Under the pieces are notes generated by a model. The model saw only the letters and a program-made list of their open reading frames with translations. It made no database searches and had not been told where the DNA came from. Both the position numbers and the translations under genes were made by a program. Shown here in pieces: positions 46,673-55,311 of a stretch of DNA of 64,000 bases (positions within the stretch are counted from its first letter, which is position 1; every line of letters starts with the position of its first letter). Origin of the DNA: Rubellicoccus peritrichatus (GTDB lineage: Bacteria > Verrucomicrobiota > Verrucomicrobiia > Opitutales > Cerasicoccaceae); NCBI RefSeq assembly GCF_033100135.1, contig NZ_CP136920.1:2475001-2539000 (forward strand), given 5' to 3'.

Positions 46673-47374
46673 ATGAAGAAATCAGAAAGTTCGATTGCGA
46701 AGCTTGTCTCAACCCAGACTTCATCTTTCAGCATTGCAACTAAAGGCGCTGGACCTGTTCTTGCGCTAGGAGCCACTTTTTCCGCTTTTTCCGACCTGGA
46801 TGCGGCAATCCAATACTCCGGGCCCAAATCGATCGTTCTGAACGCAAATACCACCACATCGCAAGTCAACTACATGCTTAACTTTGATGGTGATGGCTAT
46901 AATGATGTGGAAATTCGTCAGGTTGAATTCGGTGGAGGAGCATCTCAGTTTGCCATAGGCTTTATCCCGAATACGACCACCCGCTCAAACCGCATGCTGG
47001 TTGAGACGGCTAATAACTGGATAGATAAGTTATCTTCCGGCAATTTGATTGGCCCTGGCGGCAATTTTGATTTTGGCAGTAACTACCTGCGTGTCAGCTT
47101 TAACGGGACTATGGGCTACGGTAACTTTACCGGCCGTGGCTTTGGAGGCTTCCAGTTTGAAGCAACTGGTGGTGCCATTCATTATGCCTGGGCCGACATG
47201 ACTGTGGCCGCGAACGGTTCCAGTATCATCATCCATGGATGGGCTTATGAGGATACACCGAATACCACCATCGCCGCAGGAGCCATACCGGAGCCAGCTG
47301 AGGTAGGAATGGGTTTGGGATTACTTGCCCTCGGCGCAGCTGGACTCCGCCGTTGGCGCAAAAATAAAGCGTAA
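46673..47374 (+). CDS. PEP-CTERM protein (paralogue of the one at 56650)
   Basis: 233 residues from ATG at 46673; an earlier ATG at 46634 is less likely because the sequence AGTTACT, placed 4 nt before the 46673 ATG, is also present at the same distance before the paralogue's start. N-terminal export-like segment, beta-rich body (LNFDGDGYNDVEIRQVEFGG, FGSNYLRVSFNGTMGYGNFTGRGFGGFQF), then IHYAWADMTV, IHGWAYEDTPNTTIAAGAIPEP and the tail helix plus RRWRKNK. Function unknown, probably exported and sorted to the surface. A possible weak terminator lies at 47410-47429. Confidence 0.85.
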   Translation: MKKSESSIAKLVSTQTSSFSIATKGAGPVLALGATFSAFSDLDAAIQYSGPKSIVLNANTTTSQVNYMLNFDGDGYNDVEIRQVEFGGGASQFAIGFIPNTTTRSNRMLVETANNWIDKLSSGNLIGPGGNFDFGSNYLRVSFNGTMGYGNFTGRGFGGFQFEATGGAIHYAWADMTVAANGSSIIIHGWAYEDTPNTTIAAGAIPEPAEVGMGLGLLALGAAGLRRWRKNKA

Positions 47375-47444
47375 GCGTTTCTCGCTGTTCCTTAGAGTTA
47401 AGATAAGCAGGCATCCCGAGTAGAATGCCCTTTATTTGACGCGA

Positions 47445-48419
47445 TCAAGGCCTTATGAAAAGATGCTCGTAGCCGTTGCCAAAGCTGATCGCTTTCTGTG
47501 TTTCACTATTAAGAAGGCGATCATCGGACATCTCTGAGACTGTGCTGATCTGACCTATGCAAGTGAGCGGGAGTTCAAATTCGTTTTTCCATGCCTTCAG
47601 AAAAGCTTCGGGTTCAGCTTCAGCCGCCAGGGCAAAGGCCAGTTCGTAGTCTTCGCCATCGCTAAAAGCATGATAGAGGGGGACTTGATTGGACTTTTGA
47701 GCCATCGAGTGCGCTTCATAGCTTAGCGGGATTTGATCCAGATTGAGTAGGGCAACAGCTCCATCTGGCAGGAGTTGTGGTAGGTCTTTGGAAAGACCAT
47801 CGGTCAAGTCGATCATCCCACGTACGCTGCCATGGTCTGCCAGCCACTGCCCCTCCCTGAGGCGCGGTTCAAAGTTGTAGTGTTTGCCGATAATGCTGCC
47901 GCCGAGGCTTCCGGTTACCCAGAGTGTGTCCCCAGTTTTGGCTCCACGTCTAGGAATCGGTTTTTCGGCAAAACCGGTGATTGTCAGGTGTGCAATGAAG
48001 GCCTCTCCCGGAGCTTCGGCAACATCGCCGCCAATGATGGTGACCCCATAACGTTCAGCAACTTCCCGTAGGCCGCCAATAAACTGCTCGATCCAGTCGA
48101 GCCTGAGATTGGCTGACGGAGTCAATGCCAGTAAGGCGTCGTTTGGCTTGCCCCCCATGGCAGCGATATCGCTCAGGTTGCGTTTGAGCAGTTTGGCCCC
48201 GGCATCCTGCGGAGAAACAGAATCGTCGAAGTGTTTCCCATAGATAACCGGATCAATCGCACTGAGATTGCTTTTCTTCTGAAGAACAGCGCAATCATCA
48301 CCCATTCCATAGGGAGCAGCTGGCGTACATGGCCCAAGCCATGAACGGATTCGACCAATCAATTCGGCTTCTCCAATCGCGCCGATTGCTTTGTCTGCTT
48401 CTGTAGTGAAAGGGTGCAT
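47445..48419 (-). CDS. thiL: Thiamine-monophosphate kinase
   Basis: 324 residues. Phosphorylates thiamine monophosphate to the diphosphate cofactor. Family marks: GEAELIGRIRSWL at the N-terminus, YGMGDDCAVL (metal and ATP-binding Asp pair), GAKLLKRNLSDIAAMGGKPNDALLAL, GGDVAEAPGEAFIAHLTITGFAE and VRGMIDLTDGLSKDLP. No thi operon partner is adjacent. Divergent from the MFS transporter. Confidence 0.92.
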   Translation of the reverse strand: MHPFTTEADKAIGAIGEAELIGRIRSWLGPCTPAAPYGMGDDCAVLQKKSNLSAIDPVIYGKHFDDSVSPQDAGAKLLKRNLSDIAAMGGKPNDALLALTPSANLRLDWIEQFIGGLREVAERYGVTIIGGDVAEAPGEAFIAHLTITGFAEKPIPRRGAKTGDTLWVTGSLGGSIIGKHYNFEPRLREGQWLADHGSVRGMIDLTDGLSKDLPQLLPDGAVALLNLDQIPLSYEAHSMAQKSNQVPLYHAFSDGEDYELAFALAAEAEPEAFLKAWKNEFELPLTCIGQISTVSEMSDDRLLNSETQKAISFGNGYEHLFIRP

Positions 48420-48567
48420 GGATAATAAAGTTTTATGTAATTACAGTAGGAGTCGAGCGCTGCTTGAGCCATTCAAAACTAATCAACGTCAGTAGGTGTC
48501 AAAAAAACGCAATGAGTTGTCTCTTGGCGCTTGCGTTTCGTTGTCGTTAGTCAAAGGAAGCTATGTC

Positions 48568-49980
48568 ATGAAGACAGGTCGCCAGCGCAGCACAACTTAT
48601 GACAATCTGAAGATCGGTTTTGACGAGGGATTACTCGCCACACCTTGGGTCTATCTGTCATTGCCGGGAGGCTTCATCATGTCGGCGCTTTTGACCGTGC
48701 ATTACGGCATTGGTCCGGGAATTTACGGAGTGATTGCGTCACTGCCTTCCTGGGCAAGTGCCCTGCAGATTGTGCTTGTTCCCTTGATCAGTCGCTACAT
48801 GGACCCACGTGACATGACCCTCAGCATGTCCTGGATCAATCTTGGGCTTTGGACGATGCTGGCAGCGGTGATTAGTTTTTTGCCTTCGGAAGATGCCGTC
48901 GTTGCCGGGCGTATTTTTCTGATCTTTTTTGCCTTGGCCGCTATGTCTGCATCCTTGATTGGTGTTGGCTGGGTCTCGTGGGTTTCCGAGTGGGTGCCAT
49001 CGAGGATAAGGGGGAAATATTTTGGACGTCGAAATCGTTTCATCAGTTTGATTACAACCTTCTTTCTTGTCGTCTCAATGCTGACGCTTGATTTGTTCAA
49101 GGATAGTATCCTGGCGTATCAGTTGATTCTAATCAGTGCTGTCATTTGCCGTTTTTTCTCTGTTCTCTGGTCACATCGTATTGTCGCTATCGATTCTGAC
49201 GCACCGCTTATCAAGGCCTCCTTCAAGTGGACGGAAAACCTTGCCGGCTTACGGGGTAATACGGACTTCAAGCGTATGGTTGTATTTGGCACATTAGTGG
49301 GATTCTGGCTTGCCGCGATAGGACCGTTTTATCCCGTTTTTGTTTTTGAGCAGCTTGGCTGGAAGCCTTCGGCCTTTGCGGTTGTTACTGTCTTAGCGAC
49401 CTTGGGTGGGGCCGCAACCATGCCACTTTGGGGGCGGATGATTGATCGATACGGATGTGTCCCGTCGATTACAGCTTCGTTGCTCTTATGGCATGGTCCA
49501 AACTATTACTGGGCGTTCCTCACACCGAGTAACGACTGGCTGCTTTATCCAATGTGGTTATGGGGCGGTTCCGTGGCTGGTGGCTTTTTTCTGGGGACTT
49601 TCAATCTGGTCTTTAAGTTGATTCCATCGAAATCAAAGACGGCTGCCATCAGTTTGAATCTGGCTATCACTTCGGTTGCCGCAGGTATTGCCCCGGTCTT
49701 GGTTGGGGCGTTGCTTGATCTGGCCACTAAGAGTGGGTTTTCGGTCCTGTGGAGTTATCGTATAGGCTTTCTTGCTTCGCCTACCTTTATTCTCCTTTCG
49801 CTGCTGGTCCTGCTAAAGATCAAAGAGCCATCGGCAACTGCTCGAAGTTACAGCTTGTCTGGTTCAGGGCGCCTTTTCCGTCAATTGATGCAATTGCAGG
49901 GATTATCTTTTCTGGCTAATGCCACACTCTTCACTCGCCGCAGGCGCAATGGCAGATCGCGCCGTAAAGATGGAATGTAG
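48568..49980 (+). CDS. MFS transporter
   Basis: 470 residues from ATG at 48568, chosen because AAAGGAAG lies 7 nt upstream; a GTG at 48496 is in frame but poorly supported. About 12 membrane helices (FIMSALLTVHYGIGPGIYGVIASLP, LGLWTMLAAVISFLPS, ISLITTFFLVVSMLTL, VVFGTLVGFWLAAIGPFYPVFVF, AVVTVLATLGGAATMPLWGRMIDRYG). The loop WVPSRIRGKYFGRRNR between helices 4 and 5 is typical of MFS. The basic tail RRRRNGRSRRKDGM is cytoplasmic. Substrate unknown. Near its end is a palindromic element at 50007. Confidence 0.9.
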   Translation: MKTGRQRSTTYDNLKIGFDEGLLATPWVYLSLPGGFIMSALLTVHYGIGPGIYGVIASLPSWASALQIVLVPLISRYMDPRDMTLSMSWINLGLWTMLAAVISFLPSEDAVVAGRIFLIFFALAAMSASLIGVGWVSWVSEWVPSRIRGKYFGRRNRFISLITTFFLVVSMLTLDLFKDSILAYQLILISAVICRFFSVLWSHRIVAIDSDAPLIKASFKWTENLAGLRGNTDFKRMVVFGTLVGFWLAAIGPFYPVFVFEQLGWKPSAFAVVTVLATLGGAATMPLWGRMIDRYGCVPSITASLLLWHGPNYYWAFLTPSNDWLLYPMWLWGGSVAGGFFLGTFNLVFKLIPSKSKTAAISLNLAITSVAAGIAPVLVGALLDLATKSGFSVLWSYRIGFLASPTFILLSLLVLLKIKEPSATARSYSLSGSGRLFRQLMQLQGLSFLANATLFTRRRRNGRSRRKDGM

Positions 49981-50006
49981 GTGAGTAACTCTGAAAGCAC
50001 TTTGAG

Positions 50007-50151
50007 GGTAGGGCGCAGTCTCCAGACAAGCCGTTTGTGAACAGGTAGCGTCCGGCGTCTCGCCGGACATTGTGCCTCTCAGCTTTCATGCCCGGCGGGA
50101 CGCCGGGCGCTACCTTTATGAGTTCGGCTTGTTTGGAGATAGCACCCTACC
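50007..50151. repeat. 145-bp near-perfect palindrome with two GC-rich inner hairpins
   Basis: The ends GGTAGGG (50007-50013) and CCCTACC (50145-50151) are inverse, and the arms remain largely complementary over ~70 bp. Two perfect 8-bp stems stand inside: 50050-50068 (GTCCGGCG and inverse) and 50090-50108 (GCCCGGCG and inverse). RNA from it would fold in a cruciform. Its right end overlaps the stop codon of the CPBP protease gene (complement 50147-50149). No ORF. Behaves like a MITE or REP-type element. Confidence 0.8.
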
Positions 50152-51049
50152 AAATATTACTCATCAACAACATTCCAGTTGCCATGTCTTCCAGCATTGG
50201 TTCCACCTCGGCCTGGAACAGGAGCAGAAAGATATTGTTTGCGTTGAAGAGTGCATGGAAACCAATGGGGACAAGGATGTTGCCGCTCCGCTCGTAGCTC
50301 CGGCATAAAAGCATGCCCAAAAGGAAAAGCGGCAGGAACGACATGGTGTTCATGTGCATCATCGCAAACAGAAGCGAGCTGGTGATGAGGGCGAATCGGG
50401 CTGAAAAACGCCCTTTGAAAAATCGATAAATCCCGGCCCGAAAAATCAGCTCTTCCGTGATGGGGGCAATGACAACGGCAAGTACCATCAGGCCAATCGA
50501 AACAAGGCCAAAGCCACCCTCGGCAAATATGGTTACGAGGTCTTGAGGTTGAACGGCTGGTGCAAGCCCAAGACTCTCGAGGTAGGTCAGAATCACCTCC
50601 CAGATTTTGCTGAAGACAAGTGTCAGAAAAATACCTGAAAAGTAATACAGTGCAGTCGTCTTTAGAATTTCAGGTAGCCGCAACCGATTGGGGCTCAGCT
50701 TCATGTTTGCGGTGCTTCGTCTTTTGAGCGCAAGCACGATTAGGAGCAGGGCAATTCCGTGGAAAGCAGCACCTGATATCAGAGAACTCAAAGCCAGATC
50801 ATCAACAGGGACATCAAGCAGCTCCAGTGCGTAGTAGGCAAAACTTGGTGCAGCCAGAATGGTTGCGACAACAAATATCCAGGTGCCCAGGCCGAAGTCA
50901 ATCCAGCTGAGATTCCAGCTTTGCAGGAGCATGCAATCGCTTTTGGCATCCTTGCGCAGGTCGATGACAAGTCCAGTCAATCCACCAAGGATAATAACCC
51001 AAATATAGGCTGTCAGCAGCAGGAGCGGCACCGAAATCTCATCACCCAT
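50147..51049 (-). CDS. CPBP-family intramembrane metalloprotease
   Basis: 300 residues. About eight membrane helices and the family motifs: EELIFRAGIYRFF (EExxxR, Glu pair), LLFAMMHMN (His) and FHALFNANN (His/Asn). Known members are Rce1-like proteases or bacteriocin-immunity proteins. The start lies 1 bp after the pyrC stop, so it is the last gene of the pyr operon. Its last codon and TAG stop fall at or in the palindromic element, which may have replaced its original C-terminal codons. Confidence 0.9.
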   Translation of the reverse strand: MGDEISVPLLLLTAYIWVIILGGLTGLVIDLRKDAKSDCMLLQSWNLSWIDFGLGTWIFVVATILAAPSFAYYALELLDVPVDDLALSSLISGAAFHGIALLLIVLALKRRSTANMKLSPNRLRLPEILKTTALYYFSGIFLTLVFSKIWEVILTYLESLGLAPAVQPQDLVTIFAEGGFGLVSIGLMVLAVVIAPITEELIFRAGIYRFFKGRFSARFALITSSLLFAMMHMNTMSFLPLFLLGMLLCRSYERSGNILVPIGFHALFNANNIFLLLFQAEVEPMLEDMATGMLLMSNIW

Positions 51050-51050
51050 G

Positions 51051-52349
51051 CTAGCTTAAGGAATAAACGAGCTCACCGCGGTAATAGGTGCGGGTGACTT
51101 GTGCTGGCAGAGTTTGTCCCAGCCATGGCGAATTGTGGGAAAGGCTTCGGAAACCTTCTTCCGTTACTTCCCAGGTCGCTTCAAGATCGATTAGGGTAAA
51201 GTCGGCAGAGCTGCCTTCGCTGAGTGTGCCTTTCGGGCGATTGATAATCGCAGCTGGTTTATAAGTCATCCAGCCAATCAGTTGATTTAATGAGGCATGT
51301 CCTGCTTTGACCAGAACGTCATAACAAACGGAGAAAGCAGTCTCCAGACCATTCATGCCAAAAGGGGCATAATCAAATTCGTGGTCTTTTTGAATTTCAG
51401 TGTGTGGTGCGTGAGCTGTGGCAATGCACTCAATTGTTCCGTCAAGCAGTCCATTAATCAGTGCCTGGCGGTCATCTTCTGTCCGCAGGGGAGGGACGAC
51501 TTTAAAGTGTGTGTCGTAACCTGCCAGATGTTCATGAGTAAAGGCGAGATGATGGGGTGTGACCTCCGCTGTCAGTCTGGCTCCCTGTTTTTCCTCAATG
51601 CGTTTCTGTGACCAGCGGATGACATCCAGGGCTGAGGCCGAAGCAATGTGTTGCAGGTGCATGCGTGCGCCAGTCTGCTCGGCCAGGATAGCGTTGCGGG
51701 CAACCATAATATCTTCGGCGGCGCGGGGCATTCCTCTCAGGCCAAGTTTCAATGACCACTCACCTTCGTGCATCACACATCCGTCCGTGAGACTTGCGTC
51801 CTCGCAATGATCAAAAATCGGAAGATCAAACATCGTGGCGTACTCAACCGCCCGACGCATGATTTCGGTATTCTGGATACAATGTCCTCCATCGGTTACG
51901 GCAACGACTCCCGCCTTTTCAAGTGATCCGATGGGAGCGAGCTTTTCGCCTTCACGCTCTGCCGTCAGGCAACCGGTGGGAAGTACATTAATGACAGCGG
52001 TTCGTTCGATCGCATCCAGAATCAGCTGAATGGTTCCGGCGTTGTCCGCGGGCGGCTTGGTGTTTGGCATGCAAACAACAGTTGTGAAACCGCCTGCTGC
52101 AGCAGCCATGGTTCCCGAGCCAATTGTTTCCTTGGAGGTGTCGCCAGGTTCGCGGAGGTGGGTGTGAAGATCGACAAAGCCAGGGCATACGATCTTACCA
52201 GTAGCATCAACAATGCTCGCTTCCTTTAACTCAGACTCAGAAAGTGCTCCGACGATTTTGTCGCCTTTGACGTAAAGGTCGGCGACTTCGTCGCGGTCAT
52301 TGGCGGGATCGATGATTCTGCCGCCTTTGATGCAAAGATATTCGCTCAT
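51051..52349 (-). CDS. pyrC: Dihydroorotase
   Basis: 432 residues, class I type. Cyclises carbamoyl-aspartate to dihydroorotate, third step of pyrimidine synthesis. The metal motif is FVDLHTHLREPGD (His62, His64), with MAAAAGGFTTVVCMPNT, then DHCEDASL, HLQHIASASALDVI and TAHAPHT (His and Asp ligand region). It overlaps the pyrB stop by 4 bp (ATGA) and is followed 1 bp later by the CPBP protease gene. Confidence 0.95.
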   Translation of the reverse strand: MSEYLCIKGGRIIDPANDRDEVADLYVKGDKIVGALSESELKEASIVDATGKIVCPGFVDLHTHLREPGDTSKETIGSGTMAAAAGGFTTVVCMPNTKPPADNAGTIQLILDAIERTAVINVLPTGCLTAEREGEKLAPIGSLEKAGVVAVTDGGHCIQNTEIMRRAVEYATMFDLPIFDHCEDASLTDGCVMHEGEWSLKLGLRGMPRAAEDIMVARNAILAEQTGARMHLQHIASASALDVIRWSQKRIEEKQGARLTAEVTPHHLAFTHEHLAGYDTHFKVVPPLRTEDDRQALINGLLDGTIECIATAHAPHTEIQKDHEFDYAPFGMNGLETAFSVCYDVLVKAGHASLNQLIGWMTYKPAAIINRPKGTLSEGSSADFTLIDLEATWEVTEEGFRSLSHNSPWLGQTLPAQVTRTYYRGELVYSLS

Positions 52350-53302
52350 GCTTTCCCTTTCTTTTGGTCTTTGTAGGAACCACAGAGATAAAGGACGGCC
52401 ATGCGAATCGCGATGCCGTTGGTGACCTGCTCGAGGATGACACTGCGACCGGAATCAGCCAGTTTGGAATCCAGTTCGACGCCGCGATTAATTGGGCCGG
52501 GGTGCATAATGATCGCGTCTGGTTTGAGATAGCCCGCACGGAGCTGGTTCAAGCCGAACATACTGGTGTATTCACCGAGAGAAGGGAAGTGAGTTGAAGT
52601 TTGGCGCTCGTGCTGGATGCGCAGGAGCATGACAGCGTCGGCGTCGGCCAGGGCAGGTTTGAGTTTGTGCGAGACCTTGACGCCGAACTTTTCAAACTCC
52701 TTGGGGACAAGGGTCGAGGGTCCGGCCAGAGTCAGATCGACGCCGAGTTTGGTTAGAGCCCAGATATTTGAACGCGCTACACGGCTGAAAAGAATGTCGC
52801 CCAGAATGGTGACTTTTTTTCCACGCAGATCCTTGCCCAAATGCTCGCGCATGGTGAAGGCGTCGAGTAGAGCTTGTGTCGGATGTTCATGGGCGCCGTC
52901 TCCGGCATTGACCACTGGTATATCAATGATCTCGCTCAGGTATTTGGCCGAGCCCGCCGCCGAGTGACGGATGATGATCATGTCGGCATTGAGGGCCTGA
53001 ATGTTCATCGCAGTATCGCGAAGACTCTCGCCTTTGACCAGGCTGCTGGCGTTGCCGGATACCGTAATGACATCGGCACTCAGACGGGTGGCTGCGATCT
53101 CGAAGGCGATACGCGTTCGCGTGCTCGGCTCCATGAAGAGATTAACAATCGTGCTGCCTCGAAGGGATGGCAGTTTCTTGTTGGAACGGGTGAGGGTGGC
53201 TTTGAACGACTCGGCCGTTTCAAAAATGGTTTCCAGTTCGCCCGGTTCGAGGTGTTCGATGCCGGTGAGATGTTTGCGTTTCCAGGGAGTAGGTTTTGTC
53301 AT
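52346..53302 (-). CDS. pyrB: Aspartate carbamoyltransferase catalytic subunit
   Basis: 318 residues. Forms carbamoyl-aspartate from aspartate and carbamoyl phosphate. Carbamoyl-phosphate motif EPSTRTRIAFE (Ser60-Arg64), with IIIRHSAAGSAKYLSE, AGDGAHEHPTQALLDAFTM (His and Gln ligands) and VTILGDILFSRVARSNIWAL. HPGPINRGVE is the aspartate-binding end. No pyrI regulatory subunit nearby, so likely PyrR-regulated class. ATGA overlap with both pyrR (upstream) and pyrC (downstream). Confidence 0.95.
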   Translation of the reverse strand: MTKPTPWKRKHLTGIEHLEPGELETIFETAESFKATLTRSNKKLPSLRGSTIVNLFMEPSTRTRIAFEIAATRLSADVITVSGNASSLVKGESLRDTAMNIQALNADMIIIRHSAAGSAKYLSEIIDIPVVNAGDGAHEHPTQALLDAFTMREHLGKDLRGKKVTILGDILFSRVARSNIWALTKLGVDLTLAGPSTLVPKEFEKFGVKVSHKLKPALADADAVMLLRIQHERQTSTHFPSLGEYTSMFGLNQLRAGYLKPDAIIMHPGPINRGVELDSKLADSGRSVILEQVTNGIAIRMAVLYLCGSYKDQKKGKA

Positions 53303-53853
53303 GGTTCGACGATGACAAGTCGGTCGCTATCAGGGTTTTCTGGGTCCAGTTCGGCCCGAACCTTCTGGCTGGGGTCGGTCATTTCTGTAAAGCCTAGGTA
53401 TTCTGGCTGGATGGGCAGCTTTCTGTTGCCACGATCGCAGAGGATTGCCAATTCCACTTTGTCCGGCCGTCCGTTGTCGAAGAGCTCGTTGATGGCCGCG
53501 CGGATTGTTCTGCCCGAAAAAATGACATCATCGGCCAGAATGACGGTTGCACCGTTCATGTCTTCCAAGGGAATCGATGTGCGCTCCTTGATCCCGGGAA
53601 TAGGTTTGGTCGCAATGTCATCCCGGTGAAAAGTCGCGTTAATCTGTCCAAAGGGAATATCGCGCCCTATCTGAGATGAGGTTGCAGTGGCCAGCCGTTT
53701 GCCGAAGGGGATACCACCATTGGTCACACCCACGATGACCAATTTGTCAGTGGATGCATGCGCTGCTGCGATTTCCGAGGCCAGTCTTTCGAAAGCCTGC
53801 GAAATCTGCGCTGCGCCAATTTCTTTTACTTCAACCATAGACGGTGAAGTCAT
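53299..53853 (-). CDS. pyrR: Bifunctional pyrimidine regulator/uracil phosphoribosyltransferase PyrR
   Basis: 184 residues. The PRPP-binding motif is VILADDVIFSGRTIRAAINEL (about 104-124), with KLVIVGVTNGGIPFGKRL upstream and KVELAILCDRGNRKLPIQPEYLG downstream. In Gram-positives it binds pyr mRNA to promote termination. First gene of the pyrR-pyrB-pyrC-CPBP operon. The 262 bp upstream contain degenerate repeats, but no convincing attenuator or PyrR-binding hairpin was identified there. Confidence 0.93.
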   Translation of the reverse strand: MTSPSMVEVKEIGAAQISQAFERLASEIAAAHASTDKLVIVGVTNGGIPFGKRLATATSSQIGRDIPFGQINATFHRDDIATKPIPGIKERTSIPLEDMNGATVILADDVIFSGRTIRAAINELFDNGRPDKVELAILCDRGNRKLPIQPEYLGFTEMTDPSQKVRAELDPENPDSDRLVIVEP

Positions 53854-53968
53854 GTCGATTCAGACAAAGGATTCAAGCGGGTTTTTTGTTTTGCCGGAAG
53901 ATCGTCATAGTCCAATGGGACTTGAGTTCTCTCACACTCAGAAAGGTGTGACAAAATGTCTGCAGGCT

Positions 53969-54102
53969 GAGTGCGTCGGACTAAGCATGCTGAGTCTGTC
54001 AGAGTAAGCCCCTGAGTGCGTCAGAGTCAGCAGGCTGACTAAGGTGGAGTCAGGGGCTTGGTAAGGCAGAGTAAGCCCCTGAGTCAGACGGAGTCAGCGG
54101 CT
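53969..54102. repeat. Degenerate GAGT-rich repeats upstream of pyrR
   Basis: A 25-bp unit beginning GAGTGCGTC recurs at 53969-53993 and 54014-54038 with 4 differences, and a shorter related copy follows at 54081-54102. The sequence AGTAAGCCCCTGAGT appears twice (54003 and 54070) and its partial inverse at 54048-54057. The spacing is irregular (45 and ~67 bp). Located between the divergent ends of pyrR and a small membrane-protein gene. Function unknown; not a CRISPR array. Confidence 0.6.
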
Positions 54103-54115
54103 TATACAAAAGACC

Positions 54116-54376
54116 TTACGGCTGAAACATCCCCAGTGCCTGAATACTCTGCCAGACGAACCAGAGGGCAATAATCGATAAAGGAACTCCAACAAAAATG
54201 AGAGCCCAGCGAGCTCGAATCTCTGGCAGGTCGTATTTACCAAATTTAGCCTGCTGGAAAACGGTGTAGGAGAATCGATGCCACTTCGGGGTGATCCGTG
54301 GCTTGCCGGATAGCCGCTGCTTCGCCGCCCGGGCCTGGCGGCGGTGGTATAACCAGCGGTAGAATTTTTTCAGCAT
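54116..54376 (-). CDS. Small single-pass membrane protein
   Basis: 86 residues. Strongly basic N-terminal half (MLKKFYRWLYHRRQARAAKQR), then one membrane helix at about residues 59-80 (LIFVGVPLSIIALWFVW) and a short tail. No family recognised. Real gene status is supported by coding-like composition and a membrane-anchored layout, but there is no homology evidence available from sequence alone. Its start faces the palindromic element at 54390. Confidence 0.65.
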   Translation of the reverse strand: MLKKFYRWLYHRRQARAAKQRLSGKPRITPKWHRFSYTVFQQAKFGKYDLPEIRARWALIFVGVPLSIIALWFVWQSIQALGMFQP

Positions 54377-54389
54377 GGGCTAATATTGG

Positions 54390-54510
54390 AGTGAGAAGAC
54401 AGAAGTGAGAAGGCAGAAGTGTTCTATAAGCGCTGAATTCTAAATGCTAAGCGCTAAATGAACCCTTGAACTTTTCATGACTTCTGCCTTCTCACTGCTC
54501 ACTTCTCACT
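54390..54510. repeat. Inverted-repeat element next to panB start
   Basis: Arms 54390-54420 and 54480-54510 are inverse over 31 bp with about 5 mismatches (AGTGAGAAG, then GTGAGAAGGCAGAAGT in the left arm). The loop holds two AGCGCT copies (54428 and 54449) inside an AT-rich stretch. It ends 6 bp before the ATG of panB (54517), leaving no room for a normal ribosome-binding site. No ORF. Probably a small non-autonomous insertion. Confidence 0.7.
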
Positions 54511-54516
54511 TATACA

Positions 54517-55302
54517 ATGCCTTCCGTGAAAACAACGACCCAGACCTTACGAAAGCTGAAAGGGCAGCGTCCGATTGTCGCTGTCACCGCTTACGACTAT
54601 ATTACGGCTCAACTGGCCGATGCCGCCGAGGTCGATTTCATCCTCGTGGGGGATTCGCTGGGAAATACCGCATTAGGCTACGAAACTACGGTTCCGGTGA
54701 CCGTCGATACGATGCTTCACCATACCCAGGCGGTTGCACGGGCGAAGCCAAAGGCTTTTCTCATGACCGATATCCCATTTGCCGTGGCCGGGCATTCATG
54801 TGATTATGTTTTGGATGTCTGCACACGTATGCTGCAGGAGGGTGGGGCTGAAGCGGTCAAGATCGAGGGCGGACAACGCCGGGCTGCAACCTGTGCTACG
54901 GTGGCACGGGCTGGAATCCCCGTGATGGGGCATATTGGACTGAAACCTCAGGATGTGTTGCAACTTGGAGGCTATCGCAAGTTTGGCAAGGCCCGGACCG
55001 AGCGTCAGATCCTGATTGATGAGGCCAAAGCCTGGGAAGATGCGGGTGCCTTTGCTTTGTTACTGGAGATGGTTGAACATTCCGTGGCGGAGGAAGTTAC
55101 GGCTGCAGTTTCTATTCCCACTATCGGCATTGGTGCCGGGCCCAAGGTTGATGGACAGATTCTGGTGATTTCCGATTTGCTGGGTTTAAATGCAGGTAAG
55201 TATCCTGGCTTTGCCAAACGCTATGCCAATCTTCGCGAGACTGCCGTTGCCGCCTTGAGTGATTATCGAGACGAAGTGCGGGACGGTAAATTTCCAGAGT
55301 AA
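54517..55302 (+). CDS. panB: 3-methyl-2-oxobutanoate hydroxymethyltransferase
   Basis: 261 residues. First committed step of pantothenate synthesis (ketoisovalerate to ketopantoate). Typical segments: LRKLKGQRPIVAVTAYDYITAQLAD, VDFILVGDSLGNTALGYETTVPVTVD (metal Asp), FLMTDIPFAV, EAVKIEGG, VMGHIGLKPQDVLQLGGYRKFGK and VSIPTIGIGAGPKVDGQILVISDLLGL. The start codon is close to an upstream palindromic element, so translation initiation may rely on a short leader. panC is not adjacent. Confidence 0.95.
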   Translation: MPSVKTTTQTLRKLKGQRPIVAVTAYDYITAQLADAAEVDFILVGDSLGNTALGYETTVPVTVDTMLHHTQAVARAKPKAFLMTDIPFAVAGHSCDYVLDVCTRMLQEGGAEAVKIEGGQRRAATCATVARAGIPVMGHIGLKPQDVLQLGGYRKFGKARTERQILIDEAKAWEDAGAFALLLEMVEHSVAEEVTAAVSIPTIGIGAGPKVDGQILVISDLLGLNAGKYPGFAKRYANLRETAVAALSDYRDEVRDGKFPE

Positions 55303-55311
55303 CGCTTTTTT

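Noticed and set aside
53969-54102. Possible CRISPR array upstream of pyrR
   Set aside because: The repeats are imperfect, of unequal length and spacing, and lack uniform spacers; no cas genes are near.
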